In this document: in pieces, positions 6,105 through 14,115 of the stretch
Layout: each line of letters begins with the position of its first letter
How positions within the stretch are numbered: position 1 is the stretch's first letter
Assembly (NCBI GenBank): GCA_038046085.1
Contig: JBBSWW010000012.1
Span: forward strand, 1-23,539
DNA from: GW2011-AR18 sp038046085
GTDB lineage: Archaea > Nanobdellota > Nanobdellia > SCGC-AAA011-G17 > GW2011-AR18
Direction: 5' to 3'
DNA length: 23,539 nt
Made by a program: the position numbers and the translations under genes
Notes under the pieces: model-generated
Databases searched by the model: none
What the model was told of the DNA's origin: nothing
The model's input: only the letters and a program-made list of their open reading frames with translations

Positions 6105-6192
6105 CTTTTATTTAATAATTATCATTCTCTACTAAATAAATGTTTTGTCTTTTTTTAGAAACCTATAAAAATTCTCGATTAACTATCAATTT
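6105..6192. promoter_or_regulatory. Divergent promoter between coiled-coil pair and ATPase
   Basis: Rightward TATA box CTATAAAAA (6163-6171) is centred 26 nt before the ATPase ATG at 6193. A leftward TATA-like CATTTATTTAGT (6131-6142) serves the coiled-coil genes. Confidence 0.55.
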
Positions 6193-8487
6193 ATGGTTTT
6201 GTTCAAAAAGAAGGTTAAGCCTGGTGAATATGAGTTACAAAGAGATGGTGCTGAGGATGTTCTTCATATCAATTATGATTCTTATCCTAGGATTGCTTCT
6301 ATTGAGGATGATGCTATAGTCATGTCTTATGTCATTGAGGCTTTATCTCAGAATCCTTCTGTTAACAGGATTATTTTTCATCAGAAGAAGAAATATGAAT
6401 ATGGTCATCATCAGACAGCTTTACTTGTAGAGATAGCAACTATCTATAATCATTTCATTAAACAAAAGAAATTTTTATCACAAGCTGCATTGGAAGTTTT
6501 CGGACCATTAGAAGATTCTTCTGATAAGATAAAAAATCTTCAATACCTTATTTTGAATTTATTGAGGACTGATCCTGTTGGTGCTTTTGTTGAATCTAAA
6601 AGATTTCTTAGGGAAGAAAAGATTAATCTGATTAATGCTCCTGAAGAAAAGAAGATAAGATTACAACCATACATCACTTTACTATCAGAAATTTATAGTT
6701 TATTAGGTGATACAAAGCTTCTATCTTTATGCAAAGACAAAGTTGATGGTTATGAAACAGGTTCCAGGGATGTTTACAAATCTATTTTCAAACCAACTAT
6801 CACTCCAGATTTTATGTATACAAGATTAATATCTACACCACCTTTAAATGCTCAGATGCTTGATTCTTATTCTGTTGGCAAGAATGTTAATATTCAGATT
6901 TTTAATACTAAAGATAATATCAAACCTCTTTATCATATAACTCCTCCAGAATTTTTGATATCTGAAGATAAGTATGAATTATTGGATTTAGCTAGAAAAG
7001 TTTTATCTGAACACCAGCCTAAGGCTGAAGAGTTTTTGGATGTAGAAAAGATGCGTGAGACTTTCTTTAATATTGGTAAAGATCTTTTGACTGAATTAGC
7101 TGATAATAAAAATGTTAGTTTAACTTATCCTGAGATAGAAGAGTTAGCACAAATATTAGTTCGTTATACTGTTGGTTTTGGGTTGATTGAAAGTTTGTTG
7201 ATGGATGATAATATCCAGGATATTGCTATTAATAGTCCTGCAGGTGTCACATCTATTTTTGTTGTTCATGGCAAGTATGATGAATGTATAACTAATATTG
7301 TTCCATCTATTGAGGATGTTGAGAGTTGGGCTTCTAAATTCAGATTGATTTCAGCACGTCCATTAGATGAAGCTAATCCTGTTCTTGATACTGAACTTTC
7401 TATTCCTGGTGCTCGTGCAAGAGTTGCTGTTATTACAAGACCGTTGAATCCTACAGGTTTGGCTTTCTCTATTAGGAGACACAGAGACAAACCTTGGACT
7501 CTTCCTTTATTTATTAAGAATAATATGATCTCAGATCTTGGTGCTGGATTATTATCTTTTTTTATTGATGGTGCTAGGACTTTACTAATAGCAGGTACTC
7601 GTGGTTCTGGTAAGACTAGTCTTATTGGTTCTGTTCTTGTTGAGATTATGAGAAAATATAGAATAATAGTTGTTGAAGATACTAGAGAACTTAATACTGA
7701 ATTTCTAGCTAAACTTAATTATAATATTCAGCCTATGAAAGTAAGATCTGCTTTATTGAAATCTGGTTCTGAAATTTCTGCTGATGAAGGAATAAGAACT
7801 TCTTTGCGTATGGGTGATTCTGCTCTTATTGTCGGAGAAGTAAGGAGCCTCGAAGCTTTAGCTCTCTTTGAGGCTATGCGTACTGGTGCTCTTGCTAATA
7901 CTGTTGCAGGAACTATTCACGGTGATTCTCCTTATGGTGTCTTTGATAGGATTGTTAATGATCTTCAAGTTCCTAGAACTAGTTTCAAAGCTACTGATAT
8001 TATTGTTGTTGCAAATCCTGTCCGTTCAGCTGACGGTCTTCATAAATTCAGAAGAATTACCCAGATCACTGAAGTTCGTAAACAATGGGAAGAAGATCCT
8101 TTGAAAGAAGGTGCTTTTGTTGATTTGATGGTTTACGATTCTAAATCCGATTCTTTGCTTCCTACTGATGAACTGATTAATGGTGATTCTGATATCATTA
8201 AAGCTATTGGTGGTTCTATTAAAGAATGGGCTGGTAATTGGACTGCTATCTGGGATAATATTATTTTAAGATCTAAGACTAAAAGGACTATTGTAGATTA
8301 TTCTATTAGATATAATATTCCAGATTTATTGGAAGCTGAATCAGTTATTTTCATGAACGATGAATTCCATAGGGTTATGGACATTGTCCGTGAAGCTTCT
8401 GGAGCTTTAGATTCTGAAAAGATTTTTATTGAATGGGAAAAGAGATTGAAGGAACATATCGAGAATGCTTACGGCATAACTATTTAA
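6193..8487 (+). CDS. Type IV filament/secretion ATPase (FlaI/TadA family), long N-terminal region
   Basis: A 764-aa cytosolic hexameric-type ATPase predicted to power assembly of a type IV filament or secretion machine. The core is clear: Walker A GTRGSGKT (468-475), the acidic VVEDTREL box just after it, Walker B ALIVGEVR (544-551) and the His box GTIHGDSPYG (573-582). The region before the core (about 290-460) is the usual N-terminal adaptor, including SIRRHRDKPWTL. The first 200 or so residues are extra and mostly helical, and the protein is longer than typical ArlI/FlaI or TadA proteins of about 500-550 aa. A long C-terminal tail of about 150 residues follows. A TATA box 26 nt upstream implies a leaderless mRNA. 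The platform gene starts 40 nt downstream, so the two are co-transcribed. Confidence 0.92.
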   Translation: MVLFKKKVKPGEYELQRDGAEDVLHINYDSYPRIASIEDDAIVMSYVIEALSQNPSVNRIIFHQKKKYEYGHHQTALLVEIATIYNHFIKQKKFLSQAALEVFGPLEDSSDKIKNLQYLILNLLRTDPVGAFVESKRFLREEKINLINAPEEKKIRLQPYITLLSEIYSLLGDTKLLSLCKDKVDGYETGSRDVYKSIFKPTITPDFMYTRLISTPPLNAQMLDSYSVGKNVNIQIFNTKDNIKPLYHITPPEFLISEDKYELLDLARKVLSEHQPKAEEFLDVEKMRETFFNIGKDLLTELADNKNVSLTYPEIEELAQILVRYTVGFGLIESLLMDDNIQDIAINSPAGVTSIFVVHGKYDECITNIVPSIEDVESWASKFRLISARPLDEANPVLDTELSIPGARARVAVITRPLNPTGLAFSIRRHRDKPWTLPLFIKNNMISDLGAGLLSFFIDGARTLLIAGTRGSGKTSLIGSVLVEIMRKYRIIVVEDTRELNTEFLAKLNYNIQPMKVRSALLKSGSEISADEGIRTSLRMGDSALIVGEVRSLEALALFEAMRTGALANTVAGTIHGDSPYGVFDRIVNDLQVPRTSFKATDIIVVANPVRSADGLHKFRRITQITEVRKQWEEDPLKEGAFVDLMVYDSKSDSLLPTDELINGDSDIIKAIGGSIKEWAGNWTAIWDNIILRSKTKRTIVDYSIRYNIPDLLEAESVIFMNDEFHRVMDIVREASGALDSEKIFIEWEKRLKEHIENAYGITI

Positions 8488-8527
8488 ATAAAATCATTCT
8501 TATTATTAAAAAAGAGGTTATGAATTT

Positions 8528-10711
8528 ATGTCTGAAAAGCCTGATGATATCTTGAACAGATATCGTAAGAAAATTAATGATCATATTGATAAGGATTCTT
8601 TAGGTCAGGTTATTGACTCTTCAGATAATTCTTTCTCTAATGAATATTCGAAATTTAGAGATGAGATTACTTCATCTAAACGTTCAAGTTATGAGAAATG
8701 GTGCAATTTTGCTGAGCATATCATAAAGTTTGCTCCATCGCCTAAGATTCTTTCATCTTTAGAGACAGCAATTGATACTGCTCACTTGAATATCACTCCT
8801 GTTGGAGCTGCAAGTTTTGCTGCTTTATCAGGCTTAGTAATTATTCTTGGTGGTTTTTTATTATCATTGATTATTTTTGCATTGCAGGGTATGGATTTTC
8901 AGAATTTTCCTATTTTTACATTATTAGTTTTTTTAGTTACAGGATTATTATCATTTGTATATCTTCCTAGGATTCCATTATATATTGCTACTAGGTGGCG
9001 TCTTCAGGCTAGTAATCAGATGGTCACTTGTATTTTATACGTAGTTATTTACATGAGACATACTTCTAATTTAGAGCATGCTATTAAGTTTGCAGCTCAG
9101 CATATTGATGCTCCATTATCTTTGGATTTAAGAAAGATTTTCTGGGATATGGAAACTCGTAAGTTCTCAACTATTAAAGAATCTTTAGATAATTATCTTG
9201 AGACATGGAGACATTATAATTTAGAATTTGTTACATCATTTCATCTTATTGAATCTTCATTGTATGAACCTTCTGATTCAAGAAGACTTGATTTATTGGA
9301 TAAAGCTTTGAGTGTTATTCTTGAGGGTACTTATGAGAAGATGCTTCATTATGCTCAGGAAATTAAAAGTCCTATAACAACTTTGCATATGTTAGGAGTT
9401 ATATTACCTATTCTTGGTTTAGTTATTTTCCCATTGTTAGGTGCTTTCTTGCAAGGTTTAGTTAAATGGTATCATCTTGCTTTTGTCTATAATATTATCT
9501 TACCTTTGATGGTTTATCTTTTTGGTATGAATATTTTATCTAAAAGACCTACTGGTTATGGCAATTCTAAGATTATCAATTCTGTTTATGAGAGAGGTTT
9601 CAATCCTTTTTGGTTATGTTTCATGATTGCTTTCTTCTTGATAATTATTGGATTGTTTCCTTTAGTTGTTAACATCTTGAATCCTCCTACTGCTGTTGCT
9701 GGTTCAACATGTCTATCTAATGATATTGATTTAGGTAAGTTAGGATGCTTCTTTGGATTTATTGATTTCCAGAATTCTGTTTATGGTCCTTTTGGTATTG
9801 GTGCTTTATTATTGAGTTTCTTTGTACCAGCAGGTTTAGCTTTCTCTCTTGCTTATTATTATAAATTAAGGAGTAATAAGATTATTGAATTAAGGAATGA
9901 GACTAAGGATTTGGAAACTGAATTTTCATCTGCTCTATTTCAACTAGGTAATAGGATTGGTGATGGTATTCCTACTGAGATGGCTTTTAGTAGTGTCTCT
10001 AAAACTTTAGAAGGTACTCCCTCTGGTAATTTCTTTAAAGCTGTTGATACTAATATCAGACAATTAGGTATGAGTATTCATGAAGCCTTGTTTAATCCTA
10101 AGAATGGTGCAATATTATCCTATCCATCTCCTTTGATTGAAAGTTCAATGGAAGTCTTATTGGAAAGTTCTCGTAAGGGTCCTTCTATTGTTTCACAGTC
10201 ATTGATTAGTATATCAACTTACATTGAAAGGATCCACAAAGTTTCTGAGAGATTGAAAGATTTATTATCAGAAGTTATCTCATCTATGAAATCTCAGATA
10301 TCTTTCCTTACTCCTGCTATTGCAGGTATTGTTGTTGGTATCTCTGCTATGGTTGTGAATATCATTGTAAAACTTAATGTTAGTTTATCTGTTACCTCTT
10401 TTGAGGGTGGTAGCGCTGATGTTGGTGGTTCAGCTGGTGGTTTGACTGCTCTTGTTGATCTGTTTTCAGTTAATGGTATTATTCCTAGTTACTGGTTCCA
10501 ATTAGTTGTTGGTATTTATGTTGTTGAGTTAGCTTTTGTTCTGACTATTTTACAGAATGGTATTGAGAATGGTTCTGATAAGATTAATGAACAATATCTT
10601 TTAGGTAAGAATTTAGGTAAGAGTTTCTTGTTGTATGCAATTATTGCTTTCATAGTTACTTTATTATTTACTTTCATGGCTCAGGGAATATTGCAGGGAG
10701 AATTAGTCTGA
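8528..10711 (+). CDS. Double-T2SSF membrane platform protein (FlaJ/TadC-like)
   Basis: A 727-aa integral membrane protein, the expected partner of the upstream ATPase. After a hydrophilic cytoplasmic N-terminus (1-88) come helices near 95-120 and 128-152. Then come a first cytoplasmic T2SSF-type domain (about 160-285), helices at 287-310 and 317-336, and a second pair at 360-385 and 418-443. A second T2SSF-type domain spans about 465-590, with helices at 592-616, 655-675 and 697-718. Two repeats in one chain match archaeal FlaJ/TadC-like proteins. An outward loop carries C395 and C407, a possible disulfide. A Shine-Dalgarno-like AAGAGGTT precedes the ATG at 8528, and an earlier ATG at 8520 is out of frame. 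Confidence 0.85.
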   Translation: MSEKPDDILNRYRKKINDHIDKDSLGQVIDSSDNSFSNEYSKFRDEITSSKRSSYEKWCNFAEHIIKFAPSPKILSSLETAIDTAHLNITPVGAASFAALSGLVIILGGFLLSLIIFALQGMDFQNFPIFTLLVFLVTGLLSFVYLPRIPLYIATRWRLQASNQMVTCILYVVIYMRHTSNLEHAIKFAAQHIDAPLSLDLRKIFWDMETRKFSTIKESLDNYLETWRHYNLEFVTSFHLIESSLYEPSDSRRLDLLDKALSVILEGTYEKMLHYAQEIKSPITTLHMLGVILPILGLVIFPLLGAFLQGLVKWYHLAFVYNIILPLMVYLFGMNILSKRPTGYGNSKIINSVYERGFNPFWLCFMIAFFLIIIGLFPLVVNILNPPTAVAGSTCLSNDIDLGKLGCFFGFIDFQNSVYGPFGIGALLLSFFVPAGLAFSLAYYYKLRSNKIIELRNETKDLETEFSSALFQLGNRIGDGIPTEMAFSSVSKTLEGTPSGNFFKAVDTNIRQLGMSIHEALFNPKNGAILSYPSPLIESSMEVLLESSRKGPSIVSQSLISISTYIERIHKVSERLKDLLSEVISSMKSQISFLTPAIAGIVVGISAMVVNIIVKLNVSLSVTSFEGGSADVGGSAGGLTALVDLFSVNGIIPSYWFQLVVGIYVVELAFVLTILQNGIENGSDKINEQYLLGKNLGKSFLLYAIIAFIVTLLFTFMAQGILQGELV

Positions 10712-10715
10712 AAAG

Positions 10716-10724
10716 CTTTAAATA
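10716..10724 (+). promoter_or_regulatory. TATA box of pilin operon 1
   Basis: CTTTAAATA is centred 26 nt before the ATG of the 43-codon gene at 10746. This marks a separate leaderless transcript just after the platform gene. Confidence 0.6.
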
Positions 10725-10745
10725 CAATCTTATTTCTTTTATTTT

Positions 10746-10877
10746 ATGGATAAAAAAGGTGATGAGAGTATGCCTCCATGGCTTATTGTTTTGTTGATCT
10801 CTGCTGTGATTCTTTTAGCTCTTGCATTTTTAATTATTAAGAATAAGATTATTGATGGAGTGTTTAGGGGAATATGA
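10746..10877 (+). CDS. 43-aa pilin-like protein with class III signal
   Basis: A tiny gene of 44 codons including the stop. The protein starts MDKKGDESMPPW and continues as one hydrophobic helix (WLIVLLISAVILLALAFLII) followed by KNKIIDGVFRGI. K-K-G-D just before a helix is the archaeal prepilin (class III) signal pattern, with predicted cleavage after the glycine. A TATA box lies 26 nt upstream and its stop overlaps the next start in ATGA, so it is the first gene of a coupled operon. With almost no globular part it could be a minimal pilin core subunit or an assembly helper. Conservation of the frame, promoter placement and overlap make it a real gene rather than chance. Confidence 0.75.
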   Translation: MDKKGDESMPPWLIVLLISAVILLALAFLIIKNKIIDGVFRGI

Positions 10878-11974
10878 ATAAGAAAGGTGATCTTGATAAA
10901 CAGACTTTAGGGATTATGATAATTACTTTAGTCACTATTTTTTTCGCTTCTATCCTGATTTATCAAATATACATAAAGACTTCAAACACTTCTAATATTG
11001 CTATCATTCAGACATGGGTTAATGAAAAAAGCACTCTCAATAGTATTCCTCTTGCAGGTTCTAGGATTCCTGTTCCTGATAGACCTCCTATTCCTGAATT
11101 AGCTGAACCTTACCTTGTTTATGAAAAGGATCTTGAATGGAATGATAATGATCCTCCTAAACTTTTTTATGAGATTGCTGATTCTATGGTTGATTGTTAT
11201 ACTGCTTTTAATCATGGTAAAAGTGATTTCGTTGATAATATTCAGAGAGATGTTTTCTGTTATCCCTGCAGGCAGTTTGCTTTTGAAGACAAGATTAAGA
11301 ATGATAAAGTTGTAATAAAGGATTTCGAGAAATTTTTATATGATACAAAACCTGGGATTATAAAAGATAAAACTTATGCCGAACTAATTGATTATAAGAA
11401 AGTTCCAACTATTCAGATTGAGAATAAAGATCTAGTTATTGATAATAATTTATATATCTACTATGTTGGGTTTTCAGGAAGGAAATTTACTCAGATATTA
11501 GGAGAAGCAGGAGGCTTTAAGACTGATACCCAAATTAATGCAGGAGATATTGGAGAAAATTCAGCAGAAGTAGCTGCTGGTACAGGAAGTTCAGCTCTTA
11601 AATCTGGAATTCAGGCTGCAGAGGATAGTTCTGCTTGGAAAAATGTTTTAACTAATCTTGGTAGTGATGCTGCTAAAGCAGGTAAGTCTGAAGCTCTTCT
11701 ACTTAATCTAGGGAAAGTATTAGGAACTAAGGGTCTTAAATTTGTTCCAATAGTTGGTTGGGGTTTTCAAGGTGTTGATACAGGTACTGGCATACTTAGG
11801 ATTATTTGGGGTGACAAGCCTTTCCCTTCAGCTGTAACTATTGCTGATGCTGAACAAGTTAATAGCCTTTGTAATGAAAAAGTTGAAGATATTAGAGTTC
11901 CTTCAGAACCTATAGATGTTGCAGATAATTCTCAAAGACTTGAAGATAGTAGTCCTGGAGGTATTGCCTCATGA
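10874..11974 (+). CDS. Large pilin-like protein with class III signal
   Basis: A 366-aa protein with an N-terminal signal of the form MNKKGDLDKQT and a hydrophobic helix (12-33), then a long extracytoplasmic domain. The first part contains C109 and a CYPC pair in RDVFCYPCRQF. The middle (about 200-270) is rich in G, A and S (GTGSSALKSGIQAAEDSSA) with LGKVLGTKGLKFVPIVGWGF near 280-300, so it may have a second amphipathic or membrane-associated stretch. One more cysteine lies in NSLCNEKVED near the end. It overlaps both neighbours by ATGA, so translation is coupled. It is likely a minor pilin or tip/adhesin subunit. No recognised adhesin domain is visible. Confidence 0.7.
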   Translation: MNKKGDLDKQTLGIMIITLVTIFFASILIYQIYIKTSNTSNIAIIQTWVNEKSTLNSIPLAGSRIPVPDRPPIPELAEPYLVYEKDLEWNDNDPPKLFYEIADSMVDCYTAFNHGKSDFVDNIQRDVFCYPCRQFAFEDKIKNDKVVIKDFEKFLYDTKPGIIKDKTYAELIDYKKVPTIQIENKDLVIDNNLYIYYVGFSGRKFTQILGEAGGFKTDTQINAGDIGENSAEVAAGTGSSALKSGIQAAEDSSAWKNVLTNLGSDAAKAGKSEALLLNLGKVLGTKGLKFVPIVGWGFQGVDTGTGILRIIWGDKPFPSAVTIADAEQVNSLCNEKVEDIRVPSEPIDVADNSQRLEDSSPGGIAS

Positions 11975-12129
11975 GATTCAAGAAAGCTGATTTTGAATTC
12001 GAGACTATAATCAAGATCCTTATACTGTTGATTGCATTATTTATTGTTATAAGTCTTGTCTTCATGTTCAAGAAAAGTTCATTGACATCAATTACTAAAG
12101 TTTTCGATATGTTGAGGTTTGGAAGATAA
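11971..12129 (+). CDS. 52-aa pilin-like protein with class III signal
   Basis: A 53-codon gene that starts in an ATGA overlap with the stop of the preceding gene. The protein begins MRFKKADFEFETI and has one hydrophobic helix (about 13-33, ILILLIALFIVISLVFMF) and a short basic end (KKSSLTSITKVFDMLRFGR). The K-K-A-D signal is the same type as in its neighbours. Its stop is immediately followed by the next gene's ATG at 12131. It resembles the 43- and 57-aa proteins in having practically no head domain. A second very short subunit in one operon suggests a repeated role. Confidence 0.7.
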   Translation: MRFKKADFEFETIIKILILLIALFIVISLVFMFKKSSLTSITKVFDMLRFGR

Positions 12130-12130
12130 G

Positions 12131-13129
12131 ATGGAGAAGTTAACTACTGAGAAATTGATTGCATGGTCTTTGATTATAATTGCTTTTCTTATAGTTTTCT
12201 TATGGTCTACTCCAGCATTTGGAAAATTAAAAGTTGCGATTTTTGGCAATTCATCATCTGATGCTATAGAAGATAAACCTATATCCGAGATTAGGAATTT
12301 ATTTTTTGATCATATTGTTAGTGATTATCAGTCTTGTAAATATTCTAAGGATACTAATTGTTATTGTGCTATAAGGAATACAAATATACCTAATGGTTTT
12401 GTTGTAGAAATAGCAAATATAAATGATAATTCGATTATTAAACTTCATAAAGCAGCTGCTATAGCTGGCGGGATTGTTAATGATTATTCTCTATCTTCAT
12501 CAGATTCAGATTCAGGCATTTCATCTATTGATGTGACTATTGATGATGATAAATTATTTGTTGAGAACGTTGCTTATGGTGATCCTTCGATGCTTCCTGA
12601 CACTTCATTGGATATTAAGGATTTCTTGAAAGTTGATAAAATCTATCTTGAATCTTCAACTCTTTATACAACTGCAGATTTATCTGGACGTAACAAGATT
12701 GATTTTGAAAATGGTATTTTATACAAAAAAGATCAGCAAAGGACTTTCCTTCTAAAAAAGATTGATAATTTAGCTAGATGTTCTTCTCTTCCGAATGTTG
12801 ATAAAGCTATTAATAATTTTGATTCTGTAACCTCTTCATTAAATAAATGTAAATCTAAGAATGATGAGAAATGTGCAACTTATACTCCTTCATTACCTAC
12901 TGATTATTTATTAAAAGCTGAATCAGGTAATCTGAATATTTATTATAAAAATGAAAAGATAAAGTCAGCTAATTTCCCCGTATCTTGTATATTGAATAGT
13001 TTCAATAACCCTTCAAGAGATCTTTCTGGTAAGTTCAATACTCTTTTATTCAATGATTATTCAACTGTTGATTTCTATTCTTATGAAGATAACTCGATAT
13101 GTATTGCTGTTGATGATAAAATAAAATAA
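12131..13129 (+). CDS. N-terminally anchored extracytoplasmic protein, pilin-like
   Basis: The preferred ATG at 12131 gives 332 aa. A TTG at 12119 would add four residues and overlap the previous gene by 11 nt. A single hydrophobic helix (about 9-27) follows the basic start MEKLTTEK. It lacks the K-K-G/A-D pattern, so it may be a signal anchor rather than a prepilin. The soluble part contains SCKYSKDTNCYCAI (C-x7-C-x-C) followed by beta-rich sequence, a serine/aspartate-rich turn (SSSDSDSGISS) and further cysteines (RCSSL, NKCKS, EKCAT, VSCIL, SICIAV). A similar CxC strand occurs in the protein at 15881, so the two are probably related. It is the last gene of operon 10746-13129. Confidence 0.65.
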   Translation: MEKLTTEKLIAWSLIIIAFLIVFLWSTPAFGKLKVAIFGNSSSDAIEDKPISEIRNLFFDHIVSDYQSCKYSKDTNCYCAIRNTNIPNGFVVEIANINDNSIIKLHKAAAIAGGIVNDYSLSSSDSDSGISSIDVTIDDDKLFVENVAYGDPSMLPDTSLDIKDFLKVDKIYLESSTLYTTADLSGRNKIDFENGILYKKDQQRTFLLKKIDNLARCSSLPNVDKAINNFDSVTSSLNKCKSKNDEKCATYTPSLPTDYLLKAESGNLNIYYKNEKIKSANFPVSCILNSFNNPSRDLSGKFNTLLFNDYSTVDFYSYEDNSICIAVDDKIK

Positions 13130-13230
13130 ATAAGTTCTGTCAATAAAATAGTTAGTTGATAAGCCTGTAGTATTTTAGTTTTAAAATATCTCTTGATAAA
13201 GTGAAAAATTTACGGCTTTAAGATAAAAAG

Positions 13231-13240
13231 CTTTTAAAAG
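13231..13240 (+). promoter_or_regulatory. TATA box of the restriction endonuclease gene
   Basis: CTTTTAAAAG is centred 26 nt before the ATG at 13261, giving the nuclease its own leaderless transcript independent of the filament operon. Confidence 0.5.
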
Positions 13241-13260
13241 AACTAATGTCTCAATAAATC

Positions 13261-14115
13261 ATGCCAAGTATAATAAGTGCTATAATAAACATTTCTAAAT
13301 TTAGAAATAACGACCTTAAACAATATTCTTCTAGATATCTGAATAGGGTTAATGCTTCTGGAGAGTTATTTGAATATTATATTAAAGATTCTATTGTTGG
13401 GGTTTTTGAGAAACAAGAAAAAGATAAAGAAGTTGAGTATGATAAAATATTTTCATATACTGGAAATCAAAATAATCCACCAGATTTAATAATCAAAAAT
13501 AGTGATGCGTTTGAAATTAAGAAAATAGAAAATAAAAACTCTTCTATAGCACTAAATAGTTCTTATCCCAAAAATAAGTTATATATTTCAGATACAAGGA
13601 TTACAACTTTCTGTAAAAATTGCGAGAAAGAGAGATGGGAAGAAAAGGATTTCTTTTACATTATTGGATGTGTTAAAAATAAAGTAATAAAAAATATATT
13701 TATTATTCAAGGGGAATGTTATTGTGCTGATCCTGAAATATATAAAAGACTATATGAACCCTTAAAAGATGAAATAGAATTAATTTTAACTACTGGCGGA
13801 TTTGAAAAGGGTGAGACAAATGAATTAGGGAAAGTTAGAAGAGTTGACCCATTAGGAATTACAGATTTAAGGATAAGGGGTATGTGGCACATACAAAATC
13901 CATTTAAAGTTTTTGAGAGCATAATAAAATATGATTTAAAAAAAGAATTTTCTTTGTATACTATTATGACAGAAGATAAATATAATCTAATAAGTAAGGA
14001 TGAAAGAATTGTTTTGGAGAAAAATAAAGAGATTATAATTATTGATTCTAAAATAAAAAATCCAAATAATCCTGCAAAGCTGATGGATATTAAGTTAATC
14101 TCTTTTAGTTTCTAA
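13261..14115 (+). CDS. Type II restriction endonuclease, NgoPII family
   Basis: A 284-aa restriction enzyme of the NgoPII family, whose members cut GGCC. Recognisable stretches are the N-terminal IISAIINISK, GNQNNPPDLI (68-77) followed by DAFEIKKIENKNSSIALNSS (82-101), which together give the PD-x9-ExK nuclease centre (P74, D75, E85, K87), and RRVDPLGITDLRIRGMWHI-NP later on. The family assignment rests on remembered similarity across these segments. A CKNC pair sits at 118-121. The gene converges with the methyltransferase gene and the two ends overlap by 21 nt, an uncommon tail-to-tail layout. The A-rich, ATA/AAA-rich coding strand differs from the neighbouring T-rich pilin genes, pointing to horizontal gain. 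Confidence 0.88.
   Translation: MPSIISAIINISKFRNNDLKQYSSRYLNRVNASGELFEYYIKDSIVGVFEKQEKDKEVEYDKIFSYTGNQNNPPDLIIKNSDAFEIKKIENKNSSIALNSSYPKNKLYISDTRITTFCKNCEKERWEEKDFFYIIGCVKNKVIKNIFIIQGECYCADPEIYKRLYEPLKDEIELILTTGGFEKGETNELGKVRRVDPLGITDLRIRGMWHIQNPFKVFESIIKYDLKKEFSLYTIMTEDKYNLISKDERIVLEKNKEIIIIDSKIKNPNNPAKLMDIKLISFSF

Noticed and set aside
7868..8104. 78-aa plus-strand frame inside the ATPase gene
   Set aside because: Leucine-rich alternative frame in the Walker B/His box region of the ATPase; no start signal of its own.
13130..13260. Possible insertion boundary repeat left of the restriction cassette, compared with 15118-15242
   Set aside because: I looked for direct or inverted repeats between the two flanks and saw only short chance matches such as TTGATA.
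13719..13922. 67-aa minus-strand frame inside the restriction nuclease gene
   Set aside because: Antisense shadow; the plus strand encodes the NgoPII-family protein with its catalytic motif intact.
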